The position numbers were made by a program, and so were the translations under genes. Source: Ohtaekwangia kribbensis (GTDB lineage: Bacteria; Bacteroidota; Bacteroidia; Cytophagales; Cyclobacteriaceae). Taken from it: DNA of 64,000 nucleotides. The stretch is taken from contig NZ_JBHTKA010000003.1 of NCBI RefSeq assembly GCF_042676245.1, forward strand, positions 310,001-374,000, given 5' to 3'. Below the pieces are notes generated by a model that saw nothing but the letters and a program-made list of their open reading frames with translations, made no database searches and was not told the origin of the DNA. Shown here piece by piece: positions 32,956 through 42,179 of this stretch. The stretch's first letter is position 1, and every line of letters begins with the position of its first letter.

Positions 32956-33165
32956 TTGCGAGCTTTGAGTTGTGAGCCGTGAGAAAGGAAGAAGAGGCGG
33001 CTGGCTTCAGGCTGCTGGTTACGGGAAAGAGTAAAGCTGCGCCCAAGTACCATAAACGTATACCCTAGTATCATTGCTTCCGGACTTTCTGACTTCCTGA
33101 CTTTACTGACTTCCCAACTTGATTTCATTCCCGACTGCCAGCTTCAAGCTGCTGGAAAAAATATA
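32954..33165 (-). repeat. M-repeat copy 6 (reverse orientation, with extra half)
   Basis: The order is GTTGCGAGCTTTGAGTTGTG, GAGAAAGGAAGAAGAGGCGG, CTGGCTTCAGGCTGCTGGTT, ACGGGAAAGAGTAAAGCTGC, AAGTACCATAAACGTATACC, TTGCTTCCGGACTTTCTGAC, CTGACTTTACTGACTTCCC. An additional piece at 33131-33155 (CCGACTGCCAGCTTCAAGCT) follows. It occupies half of the 365-base gap 32956-33320; the rest holds the DoxX-gene leader with no recognised structure. Confidence 0.85.
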
Positions 33166-33320
33166 GCTACGTGGAGAGATAATTCTGCATGACTATTTTT
33201 TTGTCGTATTCGCCCCGTTTAAATGTCGCTTTTGCATAACCTGCTGTACACGGTACTGCTGTACTTTTACATCATCAAACAACGAAACATTTAAACGTTA
33301 AACTAAAACATTATCGGACT

Positions 33321-33725
33321 ATGGAAACTGCAACAATTCAACAACCAAAAACATTTTCCAAAGCTGCACTTTGGACAGGCCGCATTATCAGTGGTTTATG
33401 TATACTCTTTTTACTCTTTGATGCGATTATGAAGATAATTCGTGAATCGCACTCGGTAGAAGGCACCACACAACTCGGGTTCTCCGACAGTGCCGTAATA
33501 CCAATCGGTGTTGTGCTGCTCATCTGCACCATTCTATATATTATACCACGCACCGCGGTTATTGGTGCTATATTTCTAACGGCCTACCTCGGAGGTGCAA
33601 CAGCCATCATGGTACAAGCCAAACTCCCTATATATTTTTCCATAACCTTCGGGGTACTGGTCTGGCTCGGACTATACCTGCGCGATGCAAGAGTACGCAC
33701 ACTCGTGTTGGGAAGTGAGAAATAG
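33321..33725 (+). CDS. DoxX-like membrane protein, 134 aa
   Basis: Four membrane helices lie at about residues 17-40, 60-77, 80-98 and 106-122, and the layout GRIISGLCILFLLFDAIMKI is typical of the DoxX-like group. The cytosolic tail ends VRTLVLGSEK. The function of this group is not established. It is followed immediately by M-repeat 7 and the FtsX permease end. Confidence 0.85.
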   Translation: METATIQQPKTFSKAALWTGRIISGLCILFLLFDAIMKIIRESHSVEGTTQLGFSDSAVIPIGVVLLICTILYIIPRTAVIGAIFLTAYLGGATAIMVQAKLPIYFSITFGVLVWLGLYLRDARVRTLVLGSEK

Positions 33726-33727
33726 CG

Positions 33728-33940
33728 GGAAGGCTACTGGCTACTGGCTTCTGGCCGCCGGCTGCAGGAAGATTCTACTAAGCGAACACGAGATATACCT
33801 TGTACGCGTGGTTGTACCTTCCTGCAGCCAGCAGCCTGTAACCAGTAACCTTTTTTTCTCTCACAGCGGTATTCCCCTGCAGCCAGAGGCCAGCAGCTCT
33901 TCTCTCTCTCGGCTCAAAGCTCAAAGCCCGCAGCTATTCC
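33728..33940 (+). repeat. M-repeat copy 7 (divergent central part)
   Basis: GGCTACTGGCTACTGGCTTC, CGGCTGCAGGAAGATTCTAC, CCTTCCTGCAGCCAGCAGCC, TGTAACCAGTAACC, GCAGCCAGAGGCCAGCAGCT, CTCTCTCTCGGCTCAAAGCT, CAAAGCCCGCAGCTATTCC. The repeat runs up to and slightly past the stop of the FtsX permease at 33934, so the last two or three codons of that gene (ending LRSE) touch repeat sequence. Confidence 0.8.
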
Positions 33941-36624
33941 GATCGGAGTGACTTCACCGGGTTAGCCAAAGCCGACTGAAACGCCTGCACACAAATGGTA
34001 GCCAGTGCAATGCACAATGCTATACTTCCGGATAGTATAAATATCCACCACGAGAGTTCTATTTTGTATGCAAATCTTTGCAACCACTGATACATGGCGT
34101 ATCCGGCCAACGGAGTGGCTATACAAAACGATATCAGCACGAGGCGAAGAAAATCCTGCGACAGCAGTTGTACGATGTTGGTTACGGTGGCACCTAACAC
34201 TTTGCGTATACCAAACTCTTTTGTACGCTGCTCGGCCGAGAACATCACAAGTCCTAATAATCCCAAACACGAAATAAGAATAGCGAGTATAGCAAACGCG
34301 TTCGAGAGCTTGGTAACGATTTGCTCGTTGCGATATAACTTTTCATACTCCTGGTCGAGAAACTGGTATGCAAATGGAAAATCCGGATTAATGGTTTTAT
34401 ATACCTGGTCAAGGCTGGCCAATGCTTCTTTCGTTTTACCGGGCTCTGTGCGAACCATAATTACTCCGAAATACTCATACTCTTTGACATCCACAATGAG
34501 TGGTTTTATAGGTTCGTGCAGCGAATGGGTATGGTAGTCTTTTAATATACCTATAATATGTCCCTTCTTCTGCCAGGCTGAAATCCATTTGCCGATCGGA
34601 TCTTTTATTCCCATTTGTTTTACTGCTTCTTCGTTTATCATAAATGCAGATGTATCGGTAGTAACTTCTCGTGAGAAGCCACGTCCTTCCGCGACTTTCA
34701 GATTCATGATCTTCAGAAAATCAAAGCCAACAGACACCGGTTTAAAACCAACGGAAGTTCCTTTTTCCTTTCCCTCCCATTTTATAGCATCATTATCTAT
34801 ATCATTGGTTTCGGCTACGCCATCCTGGTCATCCACCACAAAGCCCATCGCATGGGGAGCTTCACTGGCCCGATCTACCATTGCTATACCGGGCATTTTC
34901 TCTGCCGTATTTTTAAATGCTAAATATTTATCCTGCTTTGCCAGTTCGCCTTCAACGCGTATATAGATCAGATTCTCGCGATCATAACCAAGGTGTGATG
35001 TCTGAATATAGTTTGTCTGTCGCGATATAACGATGGTAACGATCAACAGTATAATGGATATAGAAAACTGAAAAACAGCAAGTCCTTTACGGAACCAGAG
35101 CGCACTGCTGGTGAATCGCATTACACCTTTAAGTATACGCGCTGGTTTTAGCGATGACAGGAACAATGCGGGGTAACTTCCCGCCACTATGCCGGTAAAG
35201 AGAATGAGTGCCGGCAACAACAACCGCAACGAACGATCTGCAAGAGGCGAAACAATTTGCTTGCCGGTAAATATATTGAAGGCCGGCAGTAATGCGTGCA
35301 ACAATACCAGCGATAGTAATAATGCCAGGAATGAAAGTACAATGGATTCACCAAAGAACTGTCCGATGAGACTGCCGCGTGTAGAACCAATCACTTTGCG
35401 AACACCTACTTCTTTCGCACGCTTTACCGAACGTGCCGTAGAGAGATTCATGAAGTTGATGCAGGCAATGATCAATATAAATATAGCCACACCACTGAAG
35501 ATACGTATATACTCTATTCGCCCTCCGGAGGGTTTGCCATTCACAAAATTCGCCACCAGGTATTGATCACGGTAAGGCTGCAGGCCAAGCTCTATTTTAA
35601 ATGGTTCGTTCTTGTCCAACTGCGTTTGTACAAAACGGTTGATCTTCGCTTCTACATTTTTAACATCGGCACCTTCGTGTAGCTGTAGCGTTGTAAGCAC
35701 GTTGCCGGACGCCCAGTCAAGCCGCGTCATGTGCGACTCCCAGTTGATAAGAAAATCAAATTTGAGTGAACTGTTAGCAGGTACATCTTCAAACACAGCC
35801 GTTACTACAAAGTCGAGACGATTCTCATATCGCAGACTTTTGCCAATGGCATTCTGCGGTGTCTCAAAAAACATGGCAGCCATTTTTCTGGATATCGCTA
35901 TACCGCTCAGATCAGCGAGTGCTGTTTTGGCATCGCCCGCTATAACCGGGTAATCAAACATCTGGAAAAAATCTTTGCCCGTGCGCGAGCCTTCCAGTTT
36001 GTGCAGCTTATCGTCTGCCTGAAATGTTTCCGAATGTCCCCACGGAAGTTCATAACCCGTAGCATAGAAATTTATATACTTCACTTCCGGCACTGCAGCC
36101 TGTATATCTGTCAACGGAATATAGGTTTTGTTTTCTCGGCTGCGAATGGGTGTGGTGTATGACCCCGTAACCGAATTGCTTGAGCGAACCGTCTGGTATA
36201 TATTATAGAGTTGGTCGCCATGCGCGTGAAAGTTATCAACGCTGCGTTCATCATTTACCCAGAGGAAAATAAAAAGGCAGCACGTCATGCCGAGTGCCAG
36301 TCCGGTAATGTTCAGGAATGAAAACATTTTATACCGGCTCACATTCCGGGCAGCAACAACCAGGTAGTGTTTATACATATTCATAGATAGTATGGGGGTT
36401 GAAGTGGATGATGATCTTCTTTTTATAGCAAAAGGTTTTATAAAACCGAGTACATTATAGATATAGTCCTGCCGCGCTTTTTTCACACCAAACTTCTCTA
36501 CCTGGTAGTCAAATTCTTCTTCCAGGTCTCCTTGTATTTCTTCGCTTACATGGGGAGCACAATACCATTGCAGCAAGCGTGTAGCCCACCGTGGTGGAAC
36601 CGGTTTAGTATAGCGGTGTTTCAT
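33934..36624 (-). CDS. FtsX/MacB-like permease with N-terminal prefix domain, 896 aa
   Basis: Residues 1-80 form the permease prefix domain (PPRWATRLLQWYCAPHVSEE, IQGDLEEEFDYQVEKFG). Next come a first helix, a periplasmic MacB-type core (about 105-375) and an FtsX domain with RAKEVGVRKVIGSTRGSL. A second core and a second FtsX domain with RTKEFGIRKVLGATVT follow, ending SLRSE. It belongs to the same family as 26765-29179 and 42180-44588 but has the extra prefix. Its start overlaps the stop of the PadR gene by 4 bases (ATGA), so it is probably controlled by and translated with PadR. Confidence 0.92.
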   Translation of the reverse strand: MKHRYTKPVPPRWATRLLQWYCAPHVSEEIQGDLEEEFDYQVEKFGVKKARQDYIYNVLGFIKPFAIKRRSSSTSTPILSMNMYKHYLVVAARNVSRYKMFSFLNITGLALGMTCCLFIFLWVNDERSVDNFHAHGDQLYNIYQTVRSSNSVTGSYTTPIRSRENKTYIPLTDIQAAVPEVKYINFYATGYELPWGHSETFQADDKLHKLEGSRTGKDFFQMFDYPVIAGDAKTALADLSGIAISRKMAAMFFETPQNAIGKSLRYENRLDFVVTAVFEDVPANSSLKFDFLINWESHMTRLDWASGNVLTTLQLHEGADVKNVEAKINRFVQTQLDKNEPFKIELGLQPYRDQYLVANFVNGKPSGGRIEYIRIFSGVAIFILIIACINFMNLSTARSVKRAKEVGVRKVIGSTRGSLIGQFFGESIVLSFLALLLSLVLLHALLPAFNIFTGKQIVSPLADRSLRLLLPALILFTGIVAGSYPALFLSSLKPARILKGVMRFTSSALWFRKGLAVFQFSISIILLIVTIVISRQTNYIQTSHLGYDRENLIYIRVEGELAKQDKYLAFKNTAEKMPGIAMVDRASEAPHAMGFVVDDQDGVAETNDIDNDAIKWEGKEKGTSVGFKPVSVGFDFLKIMNLKVAEGRGFSREVTTDTSAFMINEEAVKQMGIKDPIGKWISAWQKKGHIIGILKDYHTHSLHEPIKPLIVDVKEYEYFGVIMVRTEPGKTKEALASLDQVYKTINPDFPFAYQFLDQEYEKLYRNEQIVTKLSNAFAILAILISCLGLLGLVMFSAEQRTKEFGIRKVLGATVTNIVQLLSQDFLRLVLISFCIATPLAGYAMYQWLQRFAYKIELSWWIFILSGSIALCIALATICVQAFQSALANPVKSLRSE

Positions 36625-36959
36625 AAATCAGTAATGAGTTTCATCGATGAAGGCAATAAATTCCAAAGGTTGGTGCGCACCACCTGTATATCGCGCAGCG
36701 TTTGCCTGCCATACGTTGTAATAGAAAAGATTCTTTTTCGTCTGCCACCACGTTCGGGTGTTGGGTCGCCCATGCGCGAGCTAATCATACCTTTATCTTC
36801 CAGGCGATGCAAGGCAGCATGCACCTGGTTAAGCCGCACACTGCGACTGGTCTGCTCTACAATTTCATGCGTAATGTTTACACCATACGCCTGGCGATCG
36901 AGCATCGCTACCACCAGTAATACAATCTCTTCAAACTCTCCGAGATACGTTCGTTTCAT
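36621..36959 (-). CDS. PadR-family transcriptional regulator, 112 aa
   Basis: The start at 36959 (MKRTYLGEFEEIVLLVVAML) is chosen because it begins the PadR winged-helix domain; the frame to 37007 adds non-homologous residues. Motifs are AYGVNITHEIVEQTSRSV, HAALHRLEDKGMISSRMGD and GRRKRIFSITTYGRQTLRD. PadR proteins are dimeric repressors often responding to small toxic molecules. It is coupled by a 4-base overlap to the FtsX permease that follows, a common pair, so it most likely regulates that permease. Confidence 0.92.
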   Translation of the reverse strand: MKRTYLGEFEEIVLLVVAMLDRQAYGVNITHEIVEQTSRSVRLNQVHAALHRLEDKGMISSRMGDPTPERGGRRKRIFSITTYGRQTLRDIQVVRTNLWNLLPSSMKLITDL

Positions 36960-37178
36960 AGGACACGAGTTATTTACTCTATTTTTGCTGACCAAATACC
37001 CGGCCACAACAGAAACATCGATTCTGAAAGGATTTCAAACTTTCAGGAGGTTCATGAAAAGTCTATGCGTCCGGAAATACTACACATTCGTCCATAACCG
37101 GAGTGGTATATGCAACGATACCTTACATAGCACCGTTCTATTCACCGGGATGTTTTACATTTAGAGAATTTCCCGTGC

Positions 37179-37604
37179 ATGAGTAATACTCCTAACCGCA
37201 TTCTCCCGACACTGCTTACAGTAGCCATCACGTTGGTGTGGTTTATAAACGGTTTGTTTTGTAAGGTATTGAACTACGTGCCGCGACACCGCATGATCGT
37301 TGCGCGCATCCTGGGCGAAACACATGCCCCAATACTTACTATTGCGATCGGACTTTCCGAAATTGTAATGGCCATCTGGATTGCGAGCGGAATCAAATCC
37401 CGCTGGTGTGCGCTGCTTCAAATGTGCATTGTGGCAATGATGAACATATTGGAGTTTATACTCGTGCCCGACCTTCTTCTGTTTGGCAGGTTCAATGCTT
37501 TTTTTGCCACGGTCTTTGTCCTGGTAGTATATATCAACGAGTTTGTACTTCACCACGATCGAGGTCTTCGGTATATATTTACCGGTAATCGAAAATATTC
37601 ATGA
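37179..37604 (+). CDS. DoxX-like membrane protein, 141 aa
   Basis: Four helices are predicted at about 10-28, 47-68, 76-96 and 106-124. The first helix contains LVWFINGLFCKVLNYVPRH, which I recall in the DoxX-like family that precedes DUF2071 genes. It begins a plus-strand operon of four genes (37179, 37619, 38350, 39105), with a 14-base gap to the DUF2071 gene. Confidence 0.85.
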   Translation: MSNTPNRILPTLLTVAITLVWFINGLFCKVLNYVPRHRMIVARILGETHAPILTIAIGLSEIVMAIWIASGIKSRWCALLQMCIVAMMNILEFILVPDLLLFGRFNAFFATVFVLVVYINEFVLHHDRGLRYIFTGNRKYS

Positions 37605-37618
37605 GCCACTAACGAACC

Positions 37619-38362
37619 ATGGTATCGTCTCTTAAAAATCATCCTTTTGCTGTTGAGGCATTCTTTGATACATCGCTGGTACTAACGTATGCTGTACCGA
37701 AAGAAGTGCTGGCTCCATTACTCCCCGAATGCCTTACACCGGATACATTCCAGGACCGATGGGCATTTGTGGCAGCAGCGATGGTAAAGACAAAAAATCT
37801 TCGCCCCAAAGGATTTCCGACTTTCATGGGCAACGATTTCGTTCTTACCGGCTATCGCATTTTTGTGCGGTATACAACGAGCCAGGGGAAACGCCTGCGT
37901 GGACTATATATACTTCGATCTGAAACGGATAAAGCGCGCATGAGCTTTTTCGGAAATATATTTACGCACTATCATTATAAGACTACGGATATCGAATTCA
38001 CCAAAAACGGTTCTACCATACAGGTAAAATCCATTCAATCCAAACTGAATGTTACTGTTGATGTGAATGAAACAGGCGATATACCTTTACCCACAGGTTC
38101 ACCTTTCCAGGAATGGAAAGAAGCCAGGCGATTTGCCGGACCATTACCTTTTACCTTTACCTACAAAGCCGAAACCCAAGAGGTATTGATGATAGAAGGT
38201 GTGCGCGAAGATTGGACACCACGCCCCGTGCGGGTACTTCAACACGAATCGGGTTTTATTGATCAACTGAATCTGCACCCGATCGTACTCGCCAATGCAT
38301 TTGTGATTAAAGATATTCCATACTACTGGAAGAAAGGAAAAATTGATCTATGGAAACCGTAA
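37619..38362 (+). CDS. DUF2071 protein, 247 aa
   Basis: The protein matches DUF2071 (acetoacetate-decarboxylase-like fold): SLVLTYAVPKEVLAPLLPEC, DRWAFVAAAMVKTKNLRPKG, NDFVLTGYRIFVRYTTSQGK, LRGLYILRSETDK and the late HESGFIDQLN. No Lys catalytic assignment can be made. It is cytosolic. It overlaps the downstream methyltransferase gene by 13 bases and is in one operon with the DoxX-like gene. Confidence 0.9.
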   Translation: MVSSLKNHPFAVEAFFDTSLVLTYAVPKEVLAPLLPECLTPDTFQDRWAFVAAAMVKTKNLRPKGFPTFMGNDFVLTGYRIFVRYTTSQGKRLRGLYILRSETDKARMSFFGNIFTHYHYKTTDIEFTKNGSTIQVKSIQSKLNVTVDVNETGDIPLPTGSPFQEWKEARRFAGPLPFTFTYKAETQEVLMIEGVREDWTPRPVRVLQHESGFIDQLNLHPIVLANAFVIKDIPYYWKKGKIDLWKP

Positions 38363-39108
38363 CGCGAAAACCGTTTCAGGGTGTGATCAACATCATCCGC
38401 TTTAACTGGCATTTCTATGTCATTGCCTTTACGCTGATCGGTATACTGGCTATAGTTAATTTATTCCTCGCGGATAGTATACAATGGGTCATACCCGTGG
38501 TAATTGCCATCGCTGCTGCAAGTATTACACTTTCGCTGAGCGTATCATACTATATCTATGATTATTCGAATATCTATAGTCTAGACTGGCTTCAATCATT
38601 AAACATTGCACCCGGAGCAAGCCTGGTGAACATCCACGCTGGGTTTGATGAGACGAGCCACCTGCTCGCCCAACGGTACCCTGCCAGTACGTTGCAGGTT
38701 TTTGATTTTTACGATCCCCAAAAACACACCGAAGTTTCAATTGAACGTGCGCGAAAATTATACTCCCCTTATCCGCATACACAAAAAGTGGATTCTAATA
38801 ACATTCCGCTAACAACGAATCCGGCAGACTATATATTTAACATTTTCGCTGCGCACGAAATACGCAACACTGCCGAGCGCGTTACTTTTCTAAAACAGCT
38901 ACACTCCGGTATAAAACCTGCGGGACGTATTGTTATTGTGGAGCACCTGCGCGATCTGCCCAACTTTATTGCCTACAACATCGGCTTTTTTCATTTTCAC
39001 TCGCGTGCAGAATGGAAACGTAATTTTACCGAAGCCGGCTTTGCGCTCGAACAAGAACTTTCGCTTACACCCTTTCTGGCATTGTTTATACTCTGCAAAA
39101 AACCATGA
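38350..39108 (+). CDS. Membrane-anchored SAM-dependent methyltransferase, 252 aa
   Basis: Two hydrophobic helices (about 23-41 and 47-66) anchor the protein. A class I methyltransferase domain follows: ASLVNIHAGFDETSHLLA (motif I with a degenerate glycine loop), ASTLQVFDFYDP (acidic end of strand 2), NPADYIFNIFAAHEI (motif after strand 4), RIVIVEHLRDLPNF and the final strand pair. The substrate is unknown; lipid or quinone are guesses from the membrane anchor. The glycine loop is weaker than usual (NIHAGFDE), so activity should be tested. Confidence 0.85.
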   Translation: METVTRKPFQGVINIIRFNWHFYVIAFTLIGILAIVNLFLADSIQWVIPVVIAIAAASITLSLSVSYYIYDYSNIYSLDWLQSLNIAPGASLVNIHAGFDETSHLLAQRYPASTLQVFDFYDPQKHTEVSIERARKLYSPYPHTQKVDSNNIPLTTNPADYIFNIFAAHEIRNTAERVTFLKQLHSGIKPAGRIVIVEHLRDLPNFIAYNIGFFHFHSRAEWKRNFTEAGFALEQELSLTPFLALFILCKKP

Positions 39109-39506
39109 TATTCCATATTAAAATAGTAGGCACATTCCTGATACTGCTCTCGCTTCTGCATGTTGTAATGCCGCGGTATTTTAACTGGACACAGGAACTC
39201 TCGGGATTGAGTCTCATCTCCAAACAGATTATGTATGTACATACGTTCTTTATAGCTTTTATTGTTCTGTTGATGGGATTGCTTTGCCTCTATAGCGGCA
39301 CTGAACTTGCCAGTTCTACTTTGGGCAAACATTTATCGCTGGGGCTTTTCATCTTCTGGTTCACACGCCTGTTGTTCCAGTTCTTTGTATACTCTCCCAG
39401 GGTATGGCGCGGCAAGAAACTGGAAACTTTTGTGCACATAGTATTCTCTATATTGTGGAGCTACTTCAGTTACGTATTCTTTTTGGTATATTGGCAGCAG
39501 GTATAG
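39105..39506 (+). CDS. Membrane protein, 133 aa, unknown
   Basis: Four helices are predicted at about 5-20, 40-60, 74-94 and 104-124. The start overlaps the methyltransferase stop by 4 bases (ATGA), so it is translationally coupled and closes the DoxX-like/DUF2071/methyltransferase operon. No family is recognised. Confidence 0.78.
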   Translation: MIFHIKIVGTFLILLSLLHVVMPRYFNWTQELSGLSLISKQIMYVHTFFIAFIVLLMGLLCLYSGTELASSTLGKHLSLGLFIFWFTRLLFQFFVYSPRVWRGKKLETFVHIVFSILWSYFSYVFFLVYWQQV

Positions 39507-39531
39507 TATAAATAGCACAGACTTTTTCCTT

Positions 39532-40278
39532 ATGTATCTTCAGAACGGTCTTAAACCAACAGCAGTTATAGTACTTTGTGTCGCAGCAACATTCGCGCAG
39601 GCGCAAAACGACCAGACTCTTATTGATAACGTAGCGAAAAATCTATCGCTGAAGGCTGAAGCTATAGATGCAGAATTTACCGTGACAAAACCGCATCCGG
39701 AAAACAAGAATGTAACCATTGTTTTATTAGGCCTTCCGCAAGGCGAGGAAGAAGATGCGCGCACCTTCGATATTTACCTGGTACTGGCCGATACAAAAAC
39801 AGGAACTATACTTTGTTCGCTTGCTGAAAAGGAACGATATACTTCCGATGCTATTCGACTGACCGGCTTTCAAATCGATACGGCACCTTATAAACTTGCT
39901 GCCAATGTACGCGCCATTGGCTTACGTGCCAGCTATACCGGCAGCTCAAGGCCCAATCCTTTTGGCGAAGAAACATTGTCGCTATATATACAGCAAGGCA
40001 AAACATTCGTAAAGGTGTTGCATGATTTTGTAACCTATCAGTCAACCGGAGAGTGGGATACAAACTGTGCCGGAAATTTCTCAAGCAGCAAAAGCGTACT
40101 GGTAATCCTCCCGGAAAAAACCAATGGTTATAACAACATACAGGTAAACACAAAAACAACCGAAACCGAAAACATGGTCAGGAACGAAGACTGTATATCC
40201 AGCGACACCGAAACAAAATCCAGTCAAAAGCTTGTATTTAATCTCAAAGAGAATCAGTATCGAGCCATCAAAAAGTAA
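39532..40278 (+). CDS. Secreted hypothetical protein, 248 aa
   Basis: A signal peptide (residues 1-25, with AVIVLCVAATFAQAQ) gives a periplasmic protein. The mature part is beta-rich, acidic and hydrophilic, with repeated Thr/Ser/Asn segments (VTKPHPENKNVTIVLLG, TETENMVRNEDC). No family is recognised. It is in a loose tandem with 39105-39506 (25 bases) and may be in the same transcript. Confidence 0.75.
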   Translation: MYLQNGLKPTAVIVLCVAATFAQAQNDQTLIDNVAKNLSLKAEAIDAEFTVTKPHPENKNVTIVLLGLPQGEEEDARTFDIYLVLADTKTGTILCSLAEKERYTSDAIRLTGFQIDTAPYKLAANVRAIGLRASYTGSSRPNPFGEETLSLYIQQGKTFVKVLHDFVTYQSTGEWDTNCAGNFSSSKSVLVILPEKTNGYNNIQVNTKTTETENMVRNEDCISSDTETKSSQKLVFNLKENQYRAIKK

Positions 40279-40324
40279 CACCAACATTTGTTACAACTCC
40301 TAACTATACTATAGCACCAGCACT

Positions 40325-40349
40325 CACAGCTAAAGCTCGCAGCTATTTC
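40325..40349 (+). repeat. M-repeat fragment 8
   Basis: TCACAGCTAAAGCTCGCAGC followed by TATTTC is only the right-hand end of the M-repeat, isolated from the rest. It lies in the gap 40279-40501. Confidence 0.55.
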
Positions 40350-40407
40350 AAAACATTTCGTTACACAAACAAAACACTTGCTTAAAGTGAGTGTTGTATT
40401 TTAACTA

Positions 40408-40415
40408 TACATTTG
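40408..40415 (+). promoter_or_regulatory. Candidate Bacteroidota -7 box
   Basis: TACATTTG fits the TAnnTTTG -7 consensus exactly. It lies 87 bases before the ATG at 40502. The expected upstream TTG element at 19-21 bases is not convincing, so this is a partial match. Confidence 0.35.
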
Positions 40416-40501
40416 GTCGTCTGTCTTGCGAATTGAAATATATTCTGCAGATATCTGTATTTTTATTCTTCATGTTTCACTAAACCTATTTAGCTATTAT
40501 T

Positions 40502-42106
40502 ATGAATGTTATTTCTAAATCATTTCGTGTGCTTGCTGCAGTATGCGCTGCAGGATTACTCATGGTTGGCTGTGCCGACAACTTTATACAAGAGAATCAA
40601 AGTATAAATCTTTCCGGTGAACGTGCTACTGATGCAACTGCATCATTGTTGGCCGTATCGCTTACGGAAAGTTTTGAAGTGGGTGGTACAAGTCCAAAGA
40701 CTGCCTACGATGTATCACCAACCGGTTCTTCCAGCGGAGACAACGTTACTCTTCCCAGCGGCTCATGGAATCTATATGATGCACTGGTTGGTAATTTAGC
40801 AGGCGATCTGAAAGCGGGATCATGGTCTGCACGCATACGTAACACGGGTAAAATTACCATGCTGTTCAATGTCACTACCGGTATCAGCACGGTTACTGTT
40901 AAGCATGGCACCTATGGAAGCGATGCTGCGAGTCAATGGGGATTGTGGTACTCGGTAAACAGTGGCAGCACCTGGACTCAGGCTGGCTCTAACATTACCA
41001 CTACATCTTCCCTGCAAACACAGTCATTTACCTTGAATGTTACCGGCACTGTGAGACTCGAGATACGCAAGTTGACTGGCTCTTCGAACCGTATCAACAT
41101 TGATGATATCGTCATCAACGACAACGGTGGTGGCGGTGGTGTTACCGGTAAAAAATTCCTGTTCGATGCATCACACTATGAAAATGCAGGAAGCGCAGAC
41201 TGGCAGATCGATGCTGATGGAACGGAGAATGTACCAACCTATACCGGTGGTACAACCGTTGAGACAAAAGCTCAACGTTATCCTACACCTTCTTATACCG
41301 GTATAACATCCAGTACATCTGAAACGTATTGGAAAGGCGGTATGTCTGCATGGGCTGTTGAACTGGTGAAACGCGGACATCTTGTTGAATCTTTACCGGT
41401 GGGCACTGCAATTACTTATGGCAATGCATCGAATGCACAAGACCTTAGCAACTATGATGTATTCATGGTAATAGAACCGAACCGTCTCTTCAGTGCATCT
41501 GAGAAAACTGCAATCATGAACTTTGTTGCCAACGGTGGCGGGTTGATGATGGTAGCCGATCACACAGCCGCTACAACAGGAGGTACCGATTCAAATGGGT
41601 ATAATCCTTCTGATCGTGATGGTGATGGTTTTGATTCTCCCCGTGTATGGAATGATCTGATGACGAACAACGGTATAAACAACAGCAATCCATTCGGCTT
41701 CGTTGTAGACTATGTGGATATTGATGAAGAGCCTACTACGAAAGTATATACCGGCAGCAATGCAAATGCTCAGGCTGTATTGAACGGAGTAGCGGGTACC
41801 GCTAACAAGCTCGCATTCTATGCAGGTACAACGGCTACACTATATCCTTCCAACAACAGCAGCGTGCAAGGTCTATTCTGGCGCACAAGCAGCACCGTTG
41901 GCAGTAACAACGGTGTGATGGCCCTGCTGGCAACCTATAGCACCGGCCGCGTTGTATTTGTAGGCGACAGCTCACCTTCAGACGATGGCACGGGCGATAC
42001 AAACGACAATCTCTTCAACGGCTGGTCAGGCGATGCTCCAACCGGGTATACTTCACACCCGGCTCTTCACCTGAATGCTTCGCTCTGGCTGGCGAAAGTA
42101 CAATAG
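40502..42106 (+). CDS. Lipoprotein with beta-sandwich and ThuA/GATase-like domains, 534 aa
   Basis: A lipoprotein signal peptide ends in lipobox LLMVGC (Cys24). Residues 50-205 form a beta-sandwich of the type found in Bacteroidota secreted nucleases and adhesins (SWSARIRNTGKITMLFN, TVRLEIRKLTGSSNRINIDD). A Gly-rich linker (GGGGG) follows. Residues 215-534 have a Rossmann-type layout as in ThuA/GATase-like proteins: KKFLFDASHYEN, a helix with MSAWAVELVKRGHLVESL, NYDVFMVIEPN, FVANGGGLMMVADH and the final GRVVFVGDSSPSDD. Its substrate is unknown; it is anchored outside the cytosol. It ends in a strong terminator. Confidence 0.82.
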   Translation: MNVISKSFRVLAAVCAAGLLMVGCADNFIQENQSINLSGERATDATASLLAVSLTESFEVGGTSPKTAYDVSPTGSSSGDNVTLPSGSWNLYDALVGNLAGDLKAGSWSARIRNTGKITMLFNVTTGISTVTVKHGTYGSDAASQWGLWYSVNSGSTWTQAGSNITTTSSLQTQSFTLNVTGTVRLEIRKLTGSSNRINIDDIVINDNGGGGGVTGKKFLFDASHYENAGSADWQIDADGTENVPTYTGGTTVETKAQRYPTPSYTGITSSTSETYWKGGMSAWAVELVKRGHLVESLPVGTAITYGNASNAQDLSNYDVFMVIEPNRLFSASEKTAIMNFVANGGGLMMVADHTAATTGGTDSNGYNPSDRDGDGFDSPRVWNDLMTNNGINNSNPFGFVVDYVDIDEEPTTKVYTGSNANAQAVLNGVAGTANKLAFYAGTTATLYPSNNSSVQGLFWRTSSTVGSNNGVMALLATYSTGRVVFVGDSSPSDDGTGDTNDNLFNGWSGDAPTGYTSHPALHLNASLWLAKVQ

Positions 42107-42127
42107 TATATTTACAGGTATATATGC

Positions 42128-42162
42128 AACAGGCTGCTCATTCGGGCAGCCTGTTCTTTTTT
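42128..42162 (+). terminator. Intrinsic terminator after 40502-42106
   Basis: A 10-bp perfect stem AACAGGCTGC / GCAGCCTGTT with an 8-base loop is followed by CTTTTTT. It lies between the convergent genes ending at 42106 and 42180. Confidence 0.9.
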
Positions 42163-42179
42163 AGAGTATATAAATTTCT

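Noticed and set aside
29231..33940. Possible CRISPR array in the repeat-rich region
   Set aside because: The repeated words are degenerate and not spaced by unique spacers of constant length; no cas genes are present.
36532..37164. 210-codon plus-strand frame antisense to the PadR gene
   Set aside because: It covers a well-supported PadR/permease pair in reverse.
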